DNA of 64,000 nucleotides from NCBI RefSeq assembly GCF_033118175.1, contig NC_083698.1, positions 68,665,001-68,729,000 on the forward strand, in the 5' to 3' direction. The stretch is from Dama dama. Taxonomy: Eukaryota > Chordata > Mammalia > Artiodactyla > Cervidae. The notes below the pieces were generated by a model, which worked only from the letters and a program-made list of their open reading frames with translations, was not told where the DNA came from and searched no databases. The position numbers and the translations under genes are program-made. This document shows, in pieces, positions 23,601-38,600 of the stretch (position 1 is the first letter of the stretch; each line of letters opens with the position of its first letter).

Positions 23601-26600
23601 AGATCAGGGAGCAAACCCATGTCCCCTGCAATAGTAGGAGGATTTGTAACCACTGAACCACCGGGGGAAGATCATTATACTTTTATAGACTTGTTTACTG
23701 CCATATTTAACCCCTTAACATCTAGTCACACTTGGGATGATTCCATTACAAAAGACTTTAATATTTTCATGTCTTAGTTCAGATACTGTCTTTACCTGAA
23801 ATGCCTAGAACCTCATTCTCTCATAAAATCCTAATGCAACCTTGAAGATTCACTTCAAGTAACTATGTGGTGGCATTTATGAATAGCTTCTTGCATCTTT
23901 TCCTGACAAATTAAAGATTAGCTTCCTCCAAACTATTTTTGTAATATTCTATATATACAGATATTGGTTGTTTACTTGTTCGTATTTCTAACTCATTAAT
24001 TTCTTCAATGTTTCAATCCTAAAAAGCAGACCCCAGTTCAATTCCTGATATAGAATAGACACTCAAAATATGTTGGTTGTATACATATGTATATCTCAAA
24101 GGAATATGAATAACACAGATGTATGACAAAGAAAAGATACAGCTAGGTACTTGTAAAAAGTAGTAAAACACTAATTTTAATAAAATATTATCTTTGAAGA
24201 TATAGAAACTACTGCTTTTCTGTAATTATTACAAAGATTATATATATAATTCATTTGACAAATTCCAGTAGTAATCTCTAGCAATAATTTTCTGGCAATG
24301 GTGTAAGCAGGGCACTTAAATTTTTTCAATACTTCTTTACTGGGAATGTTATTTGTATTCTTACAAAAAAGAGGACTTCTTCAGTTAAATAAGTTGATAT
24401 TACTGCTCACACCTATATCACAGGTTTCCAACAAGTAAATGATAAAAAGGTCACATACCAAATGAAACTGATCCATCTTTGGGATTCCATCCTCATTAGT
24501 TTCAAATTCCTGATTCTGAACAGAAAGCTGTTAAAGAAATGAGAATGAATAAATTCCCAACATACTAAAATACCAATCCTACAGCAAAGACAACTCTGAA
24601 ACTGTTCAGGTTCTAGAGAGAAGAGAAGAACTCAAAGAAAGCATATTAGTTCTTCCAAGACAAAAAAACTTTCATAATAACAACTACCAAACAGTCCCTG
24701 GGGTTCTTAACATATCAATGCACACACTCTAAGCACACTTAATACTTCATTTTACAAGCAAATACATTAAAATGTAGTGGCTTATAAGGTGCTGGTTTCA
24801 CCAATACTCATACGTTAAACACAAAGAAAATTTATCATGCCAAGTTTCCTATACCTAACTTGTGTTTAAGAAATTCTTGTTAAAATTTTATGAATTATTA
24901 AATATGAAGAATTTCTTACATGTACAAAGACACTCTAAATCCCATGTATCCATCACCCAGCCCTGACAACCGTCAACCAATGACCACTCTTGTCCTATGT
25001 ATAAATCCATGCATATTATTTTTGAGGCAAATTCTACACATCTCATAATTTTATCTATAAATATTTTAGTATATACTTCTAAAAGATCAAGTCTTACTTT
25101 GACATAATCACAAAATCACACTTGTTGTTCTGTTGCTAAGTTGTGTCTGACTCTTTGCGAACCCAGGAATTGTAGCACACCAGGTTTCCCTGTCCTCCAC
25201 TATCTCCCAGAGTTTGTTCAAACTCCTGTCCATTGATTCAGTGATGCTATCCAATCATCTCATCCTCTGTTGCCTGCTTCTCCTCCTGTCCTCAGTCTTT
25301 TGCAACACCAGGGTCATTTCCAATGAATCAACTCTTTGTATCAGATGGCCAAAGTATTGGAGCTTCAGCATCAATTCTTCCAATTATATTAAGGGTTGAT
25401 TTCCTTTAGGATTGACTGATTTGATTTCCTTTCAGTCCAAGGGATTCTCTAGAATCTTCTCCAGCACCACAATTCAAAAGCATCAATTCTGTGGTGCTCA
25501 GCCTACTTTATGGTCAAACTCTCACATCCATGCACGACTACTGAAAAAACCATAGCTTTGATTATACAGTCCCTTATTGGCAAAGTGATGTCTTTGCTTT
25601 TTTACTTTCTGTCTATATTTTTCATAGCTTTTCTTCCAAGGAACAAGCATCTTTTAATTTCGTGGCTGCAGTCACCATCCACAGTGATTTTGGCACCCAA
25701 GAAAATAAAATCTGTCAGTGTTTCCACTCTTCTCTACCCATTTGCCATGAAGAGATATTTCTAAAAGATAAAGTCTTATTTTGACAGAATCACAATACCA
25801 CATTAAAAATTAATATAAAATATCAAGTTTTAAAATTTTTAATCATCTCATACTTTACTTTTATATCATTTATTTAAACTCAGATCCAAATAAATTCCAT
25901 ACAATTAAAAAATGAGCAAGGCCACTTCAAATCTCTTCCTGTTCTTTACCACTGTGTACAACTATAAAGGTTGGAAATAACATAAAATATAATCAAAGGA
26001 GAGCTCCACAGGTCAAAAGAGGAAGGTAAACTGATGAAAAGTCCCAGAACTGGACTAATAACAAGGTGACAAGGTAGTGACAAGGTGTCTTATGACTTTC
26101 TTCCACTAAAAGGAGATAAAGTCTTATTTTGACACAATCACAGTATCACAATTAGTAATTCTCTTTAATATAAAATACCCAGTTTTAAAAACAAGATGAC
26201 TCAAATAGGGTAAACTCAAAGAAAACTAACTATATTTCTAAAAACTGAAAGTAAATTAATGAAATTCACAAAAATTAATTAACATTTATGAAAACTGAAA
26301 GCAAAGAAAAAATCTTAAGGGAAAATAAGCATAAGAAACATTACCTACACGGTAATAGAAATTTGAATAAAAGAGAATTTCTCATGAAAAACCATGGAAA
26401 CAATAAGTGGCACATTTTCAACCGATAAAAAGAAAGAATTTTCCACCACAAATTCTACATTCAGTGAAACTCAGGAAAGAAGGTGAAATCAAGAAGTTTT
26501 CAGATGACGGAAAACTAAAGAAATTTGTCATGAGACAAACGAGACTTAAAGAATGGCTAAAGGAAATACTTCAAACAGAAAGGAAATATTTTTTCTAAAA

Positions 26601-29600
26601 AAGGAGTACTGAAGCATTAGAAAAGAGGAAATGACAATGTAAAGAACAGACACATGAATAAATACCTAAGACTTTCCTTCCTATCATGAGTTTCCTAAAT
26701 CACACATGATGACTGAAACAGAAGTTATAACACTATTCTGATGTGCAACACAATGATATTTAAAAGTGGGGAGGGTAAAGGAACGGAAATAGAAGGCTTC
26801 AGCACTTTGGTCAAACTGTTAAAACATTCATACCAGCAGAATATGGAAAGACACACAACTGTGAGAAAAGCTATTATCAAAAAGACAAGAACAAACAAGC
26901 GTTGGAGAGGATGTGGGAAAAAAGGAATCTTGGAACCTTTGTACACTATTGATGAGACTGTAAATTAGCGCAGCTGCTGTGTAGAACAGTACAGAGAATC
27001 CTCAGTTAGGAACAGAACTTTTACATGACCCAGCTATTCTACTTCCGAGTATTTACCCAAATAACACAAAAGCACTCATTACCAACCATGGGGATTTGGG
27101 ACAAATCATCTCATTCTTCTTTGCCTCAGGTTCCTCACTTATAAGGCTATTGTAAGAATTAAAGTGGTTAAATACTTTAAAAATAACTGATGCATGCCAC
27201 ACACTCCATAAGTGTTATCTACTTTTGTTTTTTTAAATTTCAGGTAACTTAGAACATATAGTTAGCAATGTATATACTGTCTCTATGAGGGCCCCTGGTC
27301 TTATTATCAAGAACTATAATTAAAGGTTGACAATAGTTAAATCTGGTTGAAGACAGGGGGTTTCCTTATTTCTTCCTTTGCTTTAAATATGTAAAACTTT
27401 CCACAACAACAGTTATAGGGCAATAACTGTGCTTGTCCTAACTGACTGACTTGCTTTTACCTGAGGGATAATGATTTGTATAACAGATTAGGTTTCTCAC
27501 AATGGTTGGAAGAAAGATAAGAGCTATCCTAGTGACTCATTCATCAGGGATGGGAAACAGGCTTGTTTTTAAATACCAACTCTGATCAGTCAGTGCTACT
27601 TCTTAATGGATGCTGTTTGAGGTCATATAAGAGATCAGTGAACATGATTATCATCATGTTGCAGTGTCTACTATGAGGACAGAAGAAAGGAATGGCAACA
27701 TATACACTGTATATTATCAGCTTTAAATAGGTTTTTGTGGTGTGCATTTATGTCCGCATCCTGCTTTTCTTTCTTCTCAATATATACTGTCCTGTTCTGC
27801 TTTCAATACCCCCATGAACTGCCTTATAGCCTTTCTGGAACAAGACAAGGTATTTTGTAAATGAAGGTAAAGTTAGCCAGAAGGTAGGCATATATATATA
27901 CAATGCTGAAACTCTGGCAAAAAGACTAGATTACTGTTTTAAAAATTAGTTGATATATTTTTAATCGGAGGAACACTGTTTTACAATTCTGTGTTGGTTT
28001 CTGCTGTATAACAATGCAAATCATTCAAGATTTACTCTCGTAAATGTGAGAATGACAACAAACAGGTGACACAAGAGTTATGAAAATAAAAAACACCACC
28101 AAGGGAGGTCTGTAAGTGAAAACTTCAGCAGGCTATGAGCTAAATCCTTAGAAATGCTAATGTTTAATAGATAAGCAGTACTGAAGAGGATTAAAAGAAA
28201 TGCCCAAATATAAGGCAAAAAAAGAATTTAGTAGGTGCTGTGTCATAGAAAATAATTACTGGAGATATTTTTCAGATAGATCAGACTTACCCATAATTTG
28301 AGGCTGAAGGAAAGGTGAAAAATGAGAGAAATAGACTAAAGATACAGTGAAGGCAGGAGACTGGTAAAAGTGAGGTACGAGAACAGGATAGAGAATGGGT
28401 TGCGGGCACATACAGAAGGCTTGCAATGAAGGAGCACTTTAATTCTCTGAGACAGGAGTAGAAGACAGAAAACTGGGTAAAGAGACAACCAGTTTGTAGA
28501 CAAGAAGCACTGAAATTCGATGGAAAGCACATTACCGTGATCTCAGGTTTTTTTGTTGTTGTTTTTTTTTTTTTTTAAAGTCAGGTCTACTTAAATGAAT
28601 GGGGATGAAATTTAGGCAGGGGCCTGAGGATAGCACTAAAATGTTTAAGTATAATCACTGAGAGAAATATGAGAATGAACTGGCTGTGGGCAGGTGAAAG
28701 GACTAAAAGAAAGCTGAGGACCTAACAGAACTGAGACTGATGGGGTGTCATTCTGCAAAAGCATTCACTTCCCAGGGTATTCAAGGGTTCCCATTCCACA
28801 CTAGTATCCGCTCTTAAATCTGAATAAAACACAATCAACAAACCTAAGACGACTCGGAAAAGTGGAAGTGAGAAGGTAAAATGGAAAGAAGAAGGTGAAG
28901 TGACGAGGAAACTTGGGACTTAAAAAATGACACAACGGTGAATTCCCCGGGTTTTATTTTTGACTCTCCTATATCTCATATTGGATGCTAGAGAAGTCTG
29001 CAACCCAGAAATGGCAGGAGCCACAGACCAAAAAAATCCCAAGAAAAGCCTACTACACCTAGTCAAAGGACTGGGAATAGGGTCTTATAGAACAGAAAAT
29101 GTTTTTAGTTCAGTTGCTCAGTCGTGTCTGACTCTTTGAGACCCCGTGAACCGCAGCACACCAAGCCTCTCTATCACCAACTCCCAGAGTTTACCCAAAC
29201 TCATGTCCATTGAGTCGGTGATGCCATCCAACCATCTCATCCCTCTGTCGTCCTCTTCTCCTCCTGCCCTCAATCTTTCCCGGCATCAGAGTCTTTTCAA
29301 ATGAGTCAGTTCTTCACATCAGGTGGCCAAAGTATTGGAGTTTCAGCTTCAACATCAGTCCTCCCAATGAACACCCAGGACTGATCTCCTTTAGGATGGA
29401 CTGGTTGGATCTCCTTGCAGTTCAGGGACTCTCAAGAGTTTTCTCCAACATCACAGTTCAAAAGCATCAGTTCCTCGGTGCTCAGCTTTCTTTATAGTCC
29501 AACTCTCACATCCATACATGACTACTGGAAAAATCACAGCCTTTGACTAGACAGACCTTTGTTGACAAAGTAATATGCTGTCTAGGTTGGTCATAACTTT

Positions 29601-32600
29601 CCTTCCAAGGAGTAAGTGTTTTTTAATTTCATGGCTGTAATCACCATCTGCAGTGATTTTGGAGCCCAAGAAAATAAAGTCAGCCACTGTTTCCCCATCT
29701 GTTTGCCATGAAGTGATGGGACCGGATGCCATGATCTTAGTTTTCTGAATGTTGAGCTTTAAGCCAACCTCTTCACTCTCCTCTTTCACGTTCACCAAGA
29801 GACTCTTTAGTGCTTCTTTGCTTTCTGCCATAAGAGTGGTATCATCTGCATATCTGAGGTTACTGATATTTCTCCCAGCAATCTTGACTCCAGCTTGTGA
29901 TTCTTCCAGCCCAGCGTTTCTCATGATGTACTGTGCATAAGTTAAATAAACAGGGTGACAATACACAGCCTTGACGTATTCTTTTTCCTATCTGGAACCT
30001 GTCTGTTGTTCCACATCCAGTTCTAACTGTTGCTTCCTGACCTGCATATAGTTTCTCAAGAGGCAGGTCAGGTGGTCTGGTATTCCCATCTCTTTCAGAA
30101 TTTTCCACAGTTTATTGTGATCCACACAGTCAAAGGCTTTGGTGTAGTCAATAAAGCAGAAATAGACATTTTTCTGGAACTCTCTTGCTTTGTTGATGAT
30201 CCAGCGGATGTTGGCAATTTGATCTCTGGTTCCTCTGCCTTTTCTAAAACCAGCTTGAACATCTGGAAGTTCACGGTTCATGTATTGCTGAAGCCTGGCT
30301 TGGAGAATTTTGAGCAGTACTTTGGTAGTGTGTGACATGAGTGCAATTGTGTGGTAGTTTGAGCATTCTTTGGCATTGCCTTTTTTTGGGACTGGACTGA
30401 AAACTGACCTTTTCCAGTCCTGTGGCCACTGCTGAGTTTTCCAAATTTGCTGACACATTGAATGCAGCACTTTCACAGCATCAACTTTTAGGATTTGAAA
30501 CAGCTCAACTGGAATTCCATCACCTCCACTAGCTTTGTTCATAGTGATGCTCCCTAAGGCCCACTTGACTTCACATTCCAGGATGTGTAGCTCTAGGTGA
30601 GTGATCACACCATCGTGATTATCTGGGTCATGAAGATTTTTTTTGTATAGTTCTTCTGTGTATTCTTGCCACCTCTTAAATCCTTCTGTTTCTGTTAGGT
30701 CCATATCATTTCTGTCCTTTATTGAGCCCATCTTTGCATGAAATGTTCCCTTAGTATATCTAATTTTCTTGAAGAGATCTCTAGTCTTCCCCATTCTATT
30801 GTTTTCCTCTATTTCTTTGCACTGATCGCTGAGGAAGGCTTTTTTAGCTCTCCTTGCTCTTCTTTGGAACTCTGCATTCAAATGGGTATATCTTTCCTTT
30901 GCTATTCGCTTCTCTTCTTTTCACAGCTATTTGTAAGGCCTTCTCAGACAGCGATTTTGCTTTTTTTGCATTTCTTTTTCTTGGGGATGGTCTTGATCCC
31001 TGTCTCCTGTACAATGTCACGAACCTCCGTCCATAGTTCATGAGGCACTTTGTGTATCAGATATAGTCCCTTAAATCTATTTCTCACTTCCACTGTATAA
31101 TCATAAGGGATTTGATTTAGCTCATACCTGAATGGTCTAGTGGTTTTCCCTACTTTCTTCAATTTAAGTCTGAATTTGGCAATAAGGAGTTCATGATCTG
31201 TTTCACAGTCTGCTCCCGGTCTTGTTTTTGCTGACTTTATAGAGCTTCTCCATCTTGGGCTGCAAAGAATATAGTAACAGCCTCTATTCCAGCCAAATAC
31301 CAAGAGAAAAACTGTGTCAGCAAGGCTGAGTGGGGAGTTCGACTTCCACCCTAACCATCAACGAAGAGGCAGAACAAAGTTGTATATGATAGCACTAGCT
31401 GCAATGTACCCAAACTGGTACTGCCAATGGGACCCAGCAGAGAGCTATCTTCTACTCTACCCTCAGCAGCAACAAAGCAGGAAAAGTAGTGTAGGCACTA
31501 TTAGCCAGTGCTCTATTTTCCCTCTCTGTTCCCCAAGGGTCAGCAGGACCACGCCAGTGGAAATGAAACTTATATCCTCACAAGGCAGCAACAAGGCAGT
31601 AACAGTTTAACACTTTGCTCCCCCTCTCCTCAGTATCAACAGGAGTCAATAGAGAGATGATTTCCTCTCCTACCCACCAGGAGCAAGAAGAGGCAAAGCA
31701 GTGCAAATCAGCATTTCACTTTTGCTGAGGTGTTGTCAGCTGAGCTCAGAAGGGAGCTGCATATCTAATCTCATCTGAAACTGTACACTACACCTAAACA
31801 GGGTAACTGTCTGCAAAAACAAAAAAAAAAGATTAAATAGGATGCACAGTCTCAGAACATAATACCAGAAATGTTCAGGCTACAGTTAAAAATCACATGT
31901 CAAACTAAAAACCAACAAAATCTTAAATGAGAAAAAGATAATCAACAGACATCAAGATGACACAGATATAGGGATTATCTGACAAAGATTTTAAAGTAAC
32001 CATCATAACAATGCTTACAGACCAATTAGAAACCTGCATGAAAGAAACAAAAAAAAAGAAAGCCTCAGCAAAGAAGACAGAAGCTATAGAGAAAATCAAA
32101 TAGAAATTTTAGAACTGAAAAAGAACAACAGAACAACAGAAAGAAAAAACTCACTGGACTGGCTCAATAGCAGAATAAATATGACAATGGAAAGCACCAA
32201 TGAAATTGAAGACAGAAATACACAAAATACCCAATTTGAACAAGAGAAAGAAAATGAGCATAGACTCATGACCTGTGGGACAATAACAAAAGATTGAAAA
32301 TGTGTATCATCAATCTCAGAAAAAAAAAAAAACAACAAGAGTATAGGACTAACAAACTATAAGAGTAGTAGCTGAACCAAATTTCACATATTTGCTGAAA
32401 AACAAAGTGAAGCTGAACAAACCCCAAACAAAGTTAAACCCAAAGAAATCCATGCTAAGACACATCATAATCAAACTTCAGAAAAATACTGACAGAGAAA
32501 AGTCTTAAAACCAGATGCAGAGAAAAATTACCTACAGAGGAATGATTCAAATAACAGTGGATTTTTCACGAGAAACTAAGAAGGTCCAAAGAAAGCTGAA

Positions 32601-35600
32601 TAGCGTTTTTTAAGCAATGAAAGAAAAGAACTATAAACTCGGAATTCTGTACCAGCAAAAAATATTCTTCAGAAATGAAGGTGCAGTTAAGATGCTCTCA
32701 GATGAAGGAAAACTAAAGACTTTTTCATCAGAAGATTTACCTTTTCTTAAAATAGAAAGGAAATGATAAAAGAAGAAACACTGGAACATCAGGAACAAGA
32801 AAGAACAAAGAAAAAAGTAAAAACATGGGTAGACGTTATAAATGATCCTTCATGTCACACTTTGAGAAATGAACTCCAAGTCTCTGCATTTGAATCCAAT
32901 AAGAAATCAATGATAAGTCTGAGATTCTTGGTTGGATCTCAGAGCAAGTTCAGGAACATATGAAATTCCTGCACAGAGGGCATTAGACATGTTAGTAGTT
33001 CCATCAGCTAGGAACCTTAATTCTCCTACACCCAACTCCATAATAATGAGATCTATTCCACTCAGTCTACTTTATTATGATGTTAGAATCACTTCCAGAT
33101 TTTAGGGGGCTGCCATCCATTTTCCTTCTCTGAGATTTCTCTTAACTGGAGTATTTTTTGAGAGGCACTCATCATTGATCACATTATCTGGGTTTAAAAG
33201 GAAAAACAAGACATGGAATATTACTTTTCCCTTGTCTCTAATTTGGGGATTAAACATCAAAATGAAGCATAATGTGTCAAAGGTATACCTGAACTCTAAA
33301 CTGTTACTCACATCTATCCAAGACTTTCTAGAAGGAGGACGTGTCATCAAAGAACTCAAGGTTGGAGATGTCTTAATAGGGCACTGTAAAATGTAAGGGT
33401 CTTCATAGTAGTCAGTGCAATGGCACTTAGTGGCTTATCTCTGAAGCCTGAGCCCCTTCTGCAACTGTTCATCAATTGGCTTCAGTGAAGGCTGTACCTC
33501 CAAGGCTGTATATGTGATGTGAATGCAGCAGGTGGTCTTGCACGGAGCCTCAAGACATAGAAATTCTGCAATAGGGCATTACTTAAGAAGTGGTATCCTT
33601 CTCTGACTCTCACATGCCTAATGTCTACACTTGGGATAATGATGTGCTCCCTTCACACAACTGTTTAGGAGAAAGCAATGAGATAAAGTTCAAAAAGTAC
33701 TTAATAAGTACTTTAGTTCCAGACATGCACTGTGTGCTCCCAACAAGGGAGGATGTTATCACCATGTTATAAACAGACATAATAATGGCCTTAGTTACTG
33801 AAAGTTGTTCAGTCGTGTCTAACTCTTTGCCATCCCATGGACTATCCAGGCCAGAATACTGGAGTGGATAGCCTTTCCCTTCTCCAGGGGATCTTCCCAA
33901 CTCAGGGATCGAACCCAGGTCTCCCGTATTGCAGGTGGATTCTTTCACCAGTTGAGCCACAAGGGAAGCCCAATATTGTCCTTAAATGAATAAATATAAT
34001 GTTTGGTCATACTTTGAAGAAAAATCAAATACATGTATCTTTTATAAAGTTATTCTCAATAAATAAAACCTTAAAGGGAAAGGATTTTTCTAAAAGCATA
34101 TAAAACAGATTACAAAACATCTAAAAATGAAGATTGTGTAAAGAGGCTAAGCAGAAGAATAGGAGTTAAAGGGACTACAGGGTAGTCTAGACGTTCTATG
34201 ATGAAGTCCAAAGATGAAGAATAAAGGAAGAGAAGCTAGGAAGTTGCTGATTGATTTGGCAGAAAGGGAAGATAGTTAACAAACACACAGTAGATGTAAG
34301 AGTAGTTATAGTAAAATGAGAAGATAGAAAGTCTTGTCGAGATAAAAATGTACTGGATTGGATTCTACTACTTTTGTAAAAGAAAAATTATAGGAAATCA
34401 CAAAATCCTGGTTTTGGAAAGTAACTGAAATTTCATGAAGGCATGGGTCTCAAATTGTTAAGAAGGTCCAAAAAATGATAGGGAAGCCTGGCGAGCTGCA
34501 GTCCATGGGGTTGCAAAGAATCAGACATGACTGAGAGACTGAACAACAACAAAGTTGTTCAATGGGTAATCAACGTGGCCACTAACATCTTCTAGGAGTA
34601 TCTTTGGAGTTGGAATAAAAAAGAGAATCTTCAAGTAAGTTTGCAAAGAAAGGTGCAAGTGGCCATGGTGGAGAGTTCATCTACTGATCTTGTTTCACTC
34701 AGGAAACAAGAAATATTTTATTTAAAAAAAAAAAGAAAAAACTAATACTTTAGCACATAATTATGTCTAAAATTTAAATATCCAATTTGCTACCCACAAA
34801 GGCATGCTTTTGTTCAGTTACTATTCCAGTGAGAGCACTACCCCAGAACACTTTTAGGCACAGGACACAGCAGCAAACAAGACAGATGAGCTGCCTAAAA
34901 GGAGATTACATTCTATGGACAGAAGCAGATGATAAAAAGACAAAGACATAAATAGTATGTTAAGAGAAAACTAAAGCAAGGGGAAAAGGGGAAAAGGGCA
35001 TTTTAAAGAAGGCCAAATTGAAAAAGCGATACTTGAATAAAAGAAAAAACCATTCACTCTTCATTTTAAAATTATTCTGCTTCCTTGCAGTAGCACCCAC
35101 AATTTTTTTTTTTTCAGTATCACATCAGAACTGCTCTAATTTTTCTAGAAATGCCGTTAAGAATTTCATTATAACCTGGAAATATACAAAAGAACCTTAA
35201 TACAAGCAACTTTAAGAATGTACCAGTTGAAAGACGACTTACTGCTGGATTCAAACACTAAAATTTTCTGTAGTTAAAGGCAGTTTTCAGAATGTTTCTG
35301 TCATTTAATATGGGTCTCACAACAAAAATGATCCTAAAGCAAAATATCTTTTATGATACATCCCAAAATATTTAGTCAGTATTCCAGTTTTAATATTAAA
35401 TAAGCTGTTAACTTTTACTTTTGCTAATTCCAAAACTTTTAAAAGTCATAATGTAACAGTAATCTATTCATGACTCTGGAAATGAGATCCTTTGCTAATG
35501 ATTCCAGCTTAACTTTGAAGCACAGCCCTTGGGTCCTGACTTTTTTGCCCTTTTATATATTTTACACTGTGGTTTCTATTATAATTTACCTAGTTAATTG

Positions 35601-38600
35601 AGGAGGAAGATCAAAGTATCTGTAAACTTTGGTAGTAACTAACTTTCCTATCAATAAAATAGTTTTTTTTAAAAAGAACTGGAACAACTAAAAAACAGTT
35701 TTTTAGTTTTTTACGGTATCACAACAGCTCCAAAAAATTAAATACTGAAGTATAAAATCTAACACATATATAAGATCTCTAAGTTCAAAAATAACAAAAT
35801 GCTGATAGAATAAATTTAAAAAGGCCTAAATAAATAGATTTGAGAATTAAAGGACTTAATAAAGATGTCAATTATTCAAAATGTTAATTCTCCCTAAATT
35901 GTTCTACAGATTTAATGCAGTTCCAAGCAAAGTCACAGAGGTTTTCTGCATGTATAGATAAGCTGTTTCTAAACTGTGTATGAAAAGGCAAAGATACCTG
36001 AATTGCTAAAACATTAAAACGTTAACAATGATGCAGAGCATCTGAAACTCTCAGACAGCGCTGGTTCTGATAATGCAAAATGGTGTATCCATTCTGAAAA
36101 AGTCTGGCAGCACCTTACAAAGTTATACATACAGTTACAATCTACCCAACAGTCTCCCTTTTGAGAATTTATTCTAGAGACATAAAAACAGGATCACACA
36201 AACACCTATACCTAAATGTTCATCAAAGTTTTATTCGGAATATCCCCAAGCTGGAAACAACCCAAATGTCCTGCAACAGGTGAACAGATAAACAAAGCTG
36301 GTACAGTCACATAACAAGAGTAGACTCAGCCACAAACATGGAGTCAACTCTCAATATACTGCAAGGCTTGAACGAATCTCAAAGTCATTATGCTGAGTGA
36401 AGAAGCTAGTCTCAAAAGGTTACATACTGTAAGGTAACATTTATATGACCTTCTTAACAAGACAAAACTGTAGTGACAGAGAAAAGATCAGCAGTTGCCA
36501 AGGGTTAAGGGTTAGGGGGAGAGAACAGGGACAGCATGTAAGATTTCTTTTTTTTCCCCTAAGTTATGGAACTGTTGTGTATCCTAATTGTAGTGATGAG
36601 TATACTAATCTACAGTATGTTAAAATTCACAGGACTGAACACCAAAATCCAATCAACTGTACTACAAGATAGTTTAAACATAAAATTTTTAAAAGACCTC
36701 AGTCAACATTACAGAAGAGCAGGAATTCAGCACAACAACAGTGTCACATTCATAAAGCTCTTTACTACCAGCTAATGAAGAAGGGAAGTTGATGGAATAA
36801 AGAGTGCCATCACCATACTTAAGTGATGTTTTATGATAACTCTCAGGAACATAAGAACATTTGAGACATTTACTTTCATCCTTGTGATGTACAGAATAAA
36901 GAGGTTACTGAAGCAGTGACAAACTCACGCCAGTACAGTAATCATTTCTATGGCCATCATGGTTCTGCGAAACCAGACAGCTTTAAATACACATGACAAC
37001 ATAAGGCTAAAACTTACCTAGGATTAACTGGGGCATGGGATTCCCACTGGTTACTACCTGGGTAGGTATAAACACCCTTTTAATAATAGCTTTATTGAGG
37101 TGTAAGTCATGTACACTAAACCACGTGCATTTAAAGTACATATGATATATATTCCTACAAAATCATCATCACTATCGATGAACATGGTGATCATGCCAAA
37201 AACATTTCCTTGTGCCCTTTTGTAATCTATCCCTCCCTGCCCCTCTATCCTCAAACCCCAGATCACTGCAAATCTCCTATCACCGTTGGTTAAGTCTGCA
37301 CTTTTTAGAATTCTATATAAAGAGAACCATAAGTATGCATTCTTTCTTTCCTTTGGCTTTTTTAACTTCAAAGAATTATTTTGAGATTCCTCCATATTAC
37401 TGGGTATAAAGGCATACTTTGGAGGCAGTGAGAATTCAGTTCTAGACCACTGCAATGAAGTGAAAATTGCAATAAAAAAGTGAGACAATTTTTTTGGTTT
37501 CCCATAGCGTATTAAATATGCAATAGCATTATATCTAAAAAACAATATACACACTTTAAGAATACTTAATTGCTAAAAAATGCCAACCATAATCTGACAA
37601 TGCAGAGTTGCCACAAATCTTCAGTATATAAAAAATACAGTATCTGCAAAGTGCAATAGAGTGAAGAGCAATAGTACAAGGCATGCTTGTAGTAATACTT
37701 CATTCCTTTTTATTACTTAGTAGTATTCCAATGGGGCTTCCCTGGTGGCTCAGGGGTAAACAATCTGCTTGCCAATGCAGGAGACGTGGGTTCAATCCCT
37801 GGGTTAGGAAGATCTCCTGGAGAAGGAAATGGCAACCCACTCCAGTATTCTTGCCTAGGAAATCCCATGGACAGAGGAGCCTGGCGGGCTACAGTCCATG
37901 GGGTCACAAAGAGTCGGACACAACTTAGCAACTAAACAAAAACGATCACAAGTATTCCAATGGATATGCAGTAGACTATTTATCCATTTACCTGTTTATG
38001 GACATCTGGGTTCTCCCACTTCTTGCTATTACAAATGTCTCTACATGTTCAGAGACATTTTAATATATTGAAGAAAATGACTTCAGATCATCATCACTTT
38101 CTTATACTGAAATATAACACATCTGTATGTGTATATCTACACACACTATATATCCCTGTATAATGCATTATTATAAAGGCAAAAATGACCTTTTCTCCTC
38201 ATTGTATTCCTGTGAAAAGTGAAAGTGTTAGCTGCTCAGTGGTGGCGATCCTGAGCTTCCCTCATGGATCACAGTAAAAAATCCGTCTGCAATGCAGGAG
38301 ACCTGGGTTCTATCCCTGGGCTGGGAAGATCCCTTGGAGGAGGTAATGGCAATCCATTCCAGTATTCTGGAGAATCCCCATGGACAGAAGAGTCTGGCGG
38401 GATACAGTCCATGGGATGGCAAAGAGTTGGACATGAGTGAGCAACTAAGCACTTAACAACAAAATGACTGATTTGTTTCAATAAAAATGTAACATACCCA
38501 CAATAAAAGGCAGCCATAAGCATATAAGTCAGAACTCGGAGAAGCAGGTTTTCCCATTTTCAGTTCAGGTGATAGCAAACTTAAGTCACCAACCATCATG

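Larger units (their letters stand above)
37072..38062 (-). mobile_element. Old L1 3' region split by Tigger1 and Bov-tA
   Basis: Antisense L1 ('taatagctttattgaggtgt', 'tacttcattcctttttatta', 'cctgtttatggacatctggg') with two inserts: Tigger1 at 37408-37689 and Bov-tA at 37735-37950. Confidence 0.7.

Noticed and set aside
29988..30881. 297-codon open frame as a host gene
   Set aside because: It is BovB reverse transcriptase, frameshifted before motif C and 5'-truncated.
33102..33396. Overlapping open stretches on both strands as a small gene or processed pseudogene
   Set aside because: No family similarity, no splice or start context, and lengths expected by chance.
37054..37554. 166-codon minus-strand open frame
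   Set aside because: It runs across an antisense L1 tail and a Tigger1 end; it is composite repeat sequence.
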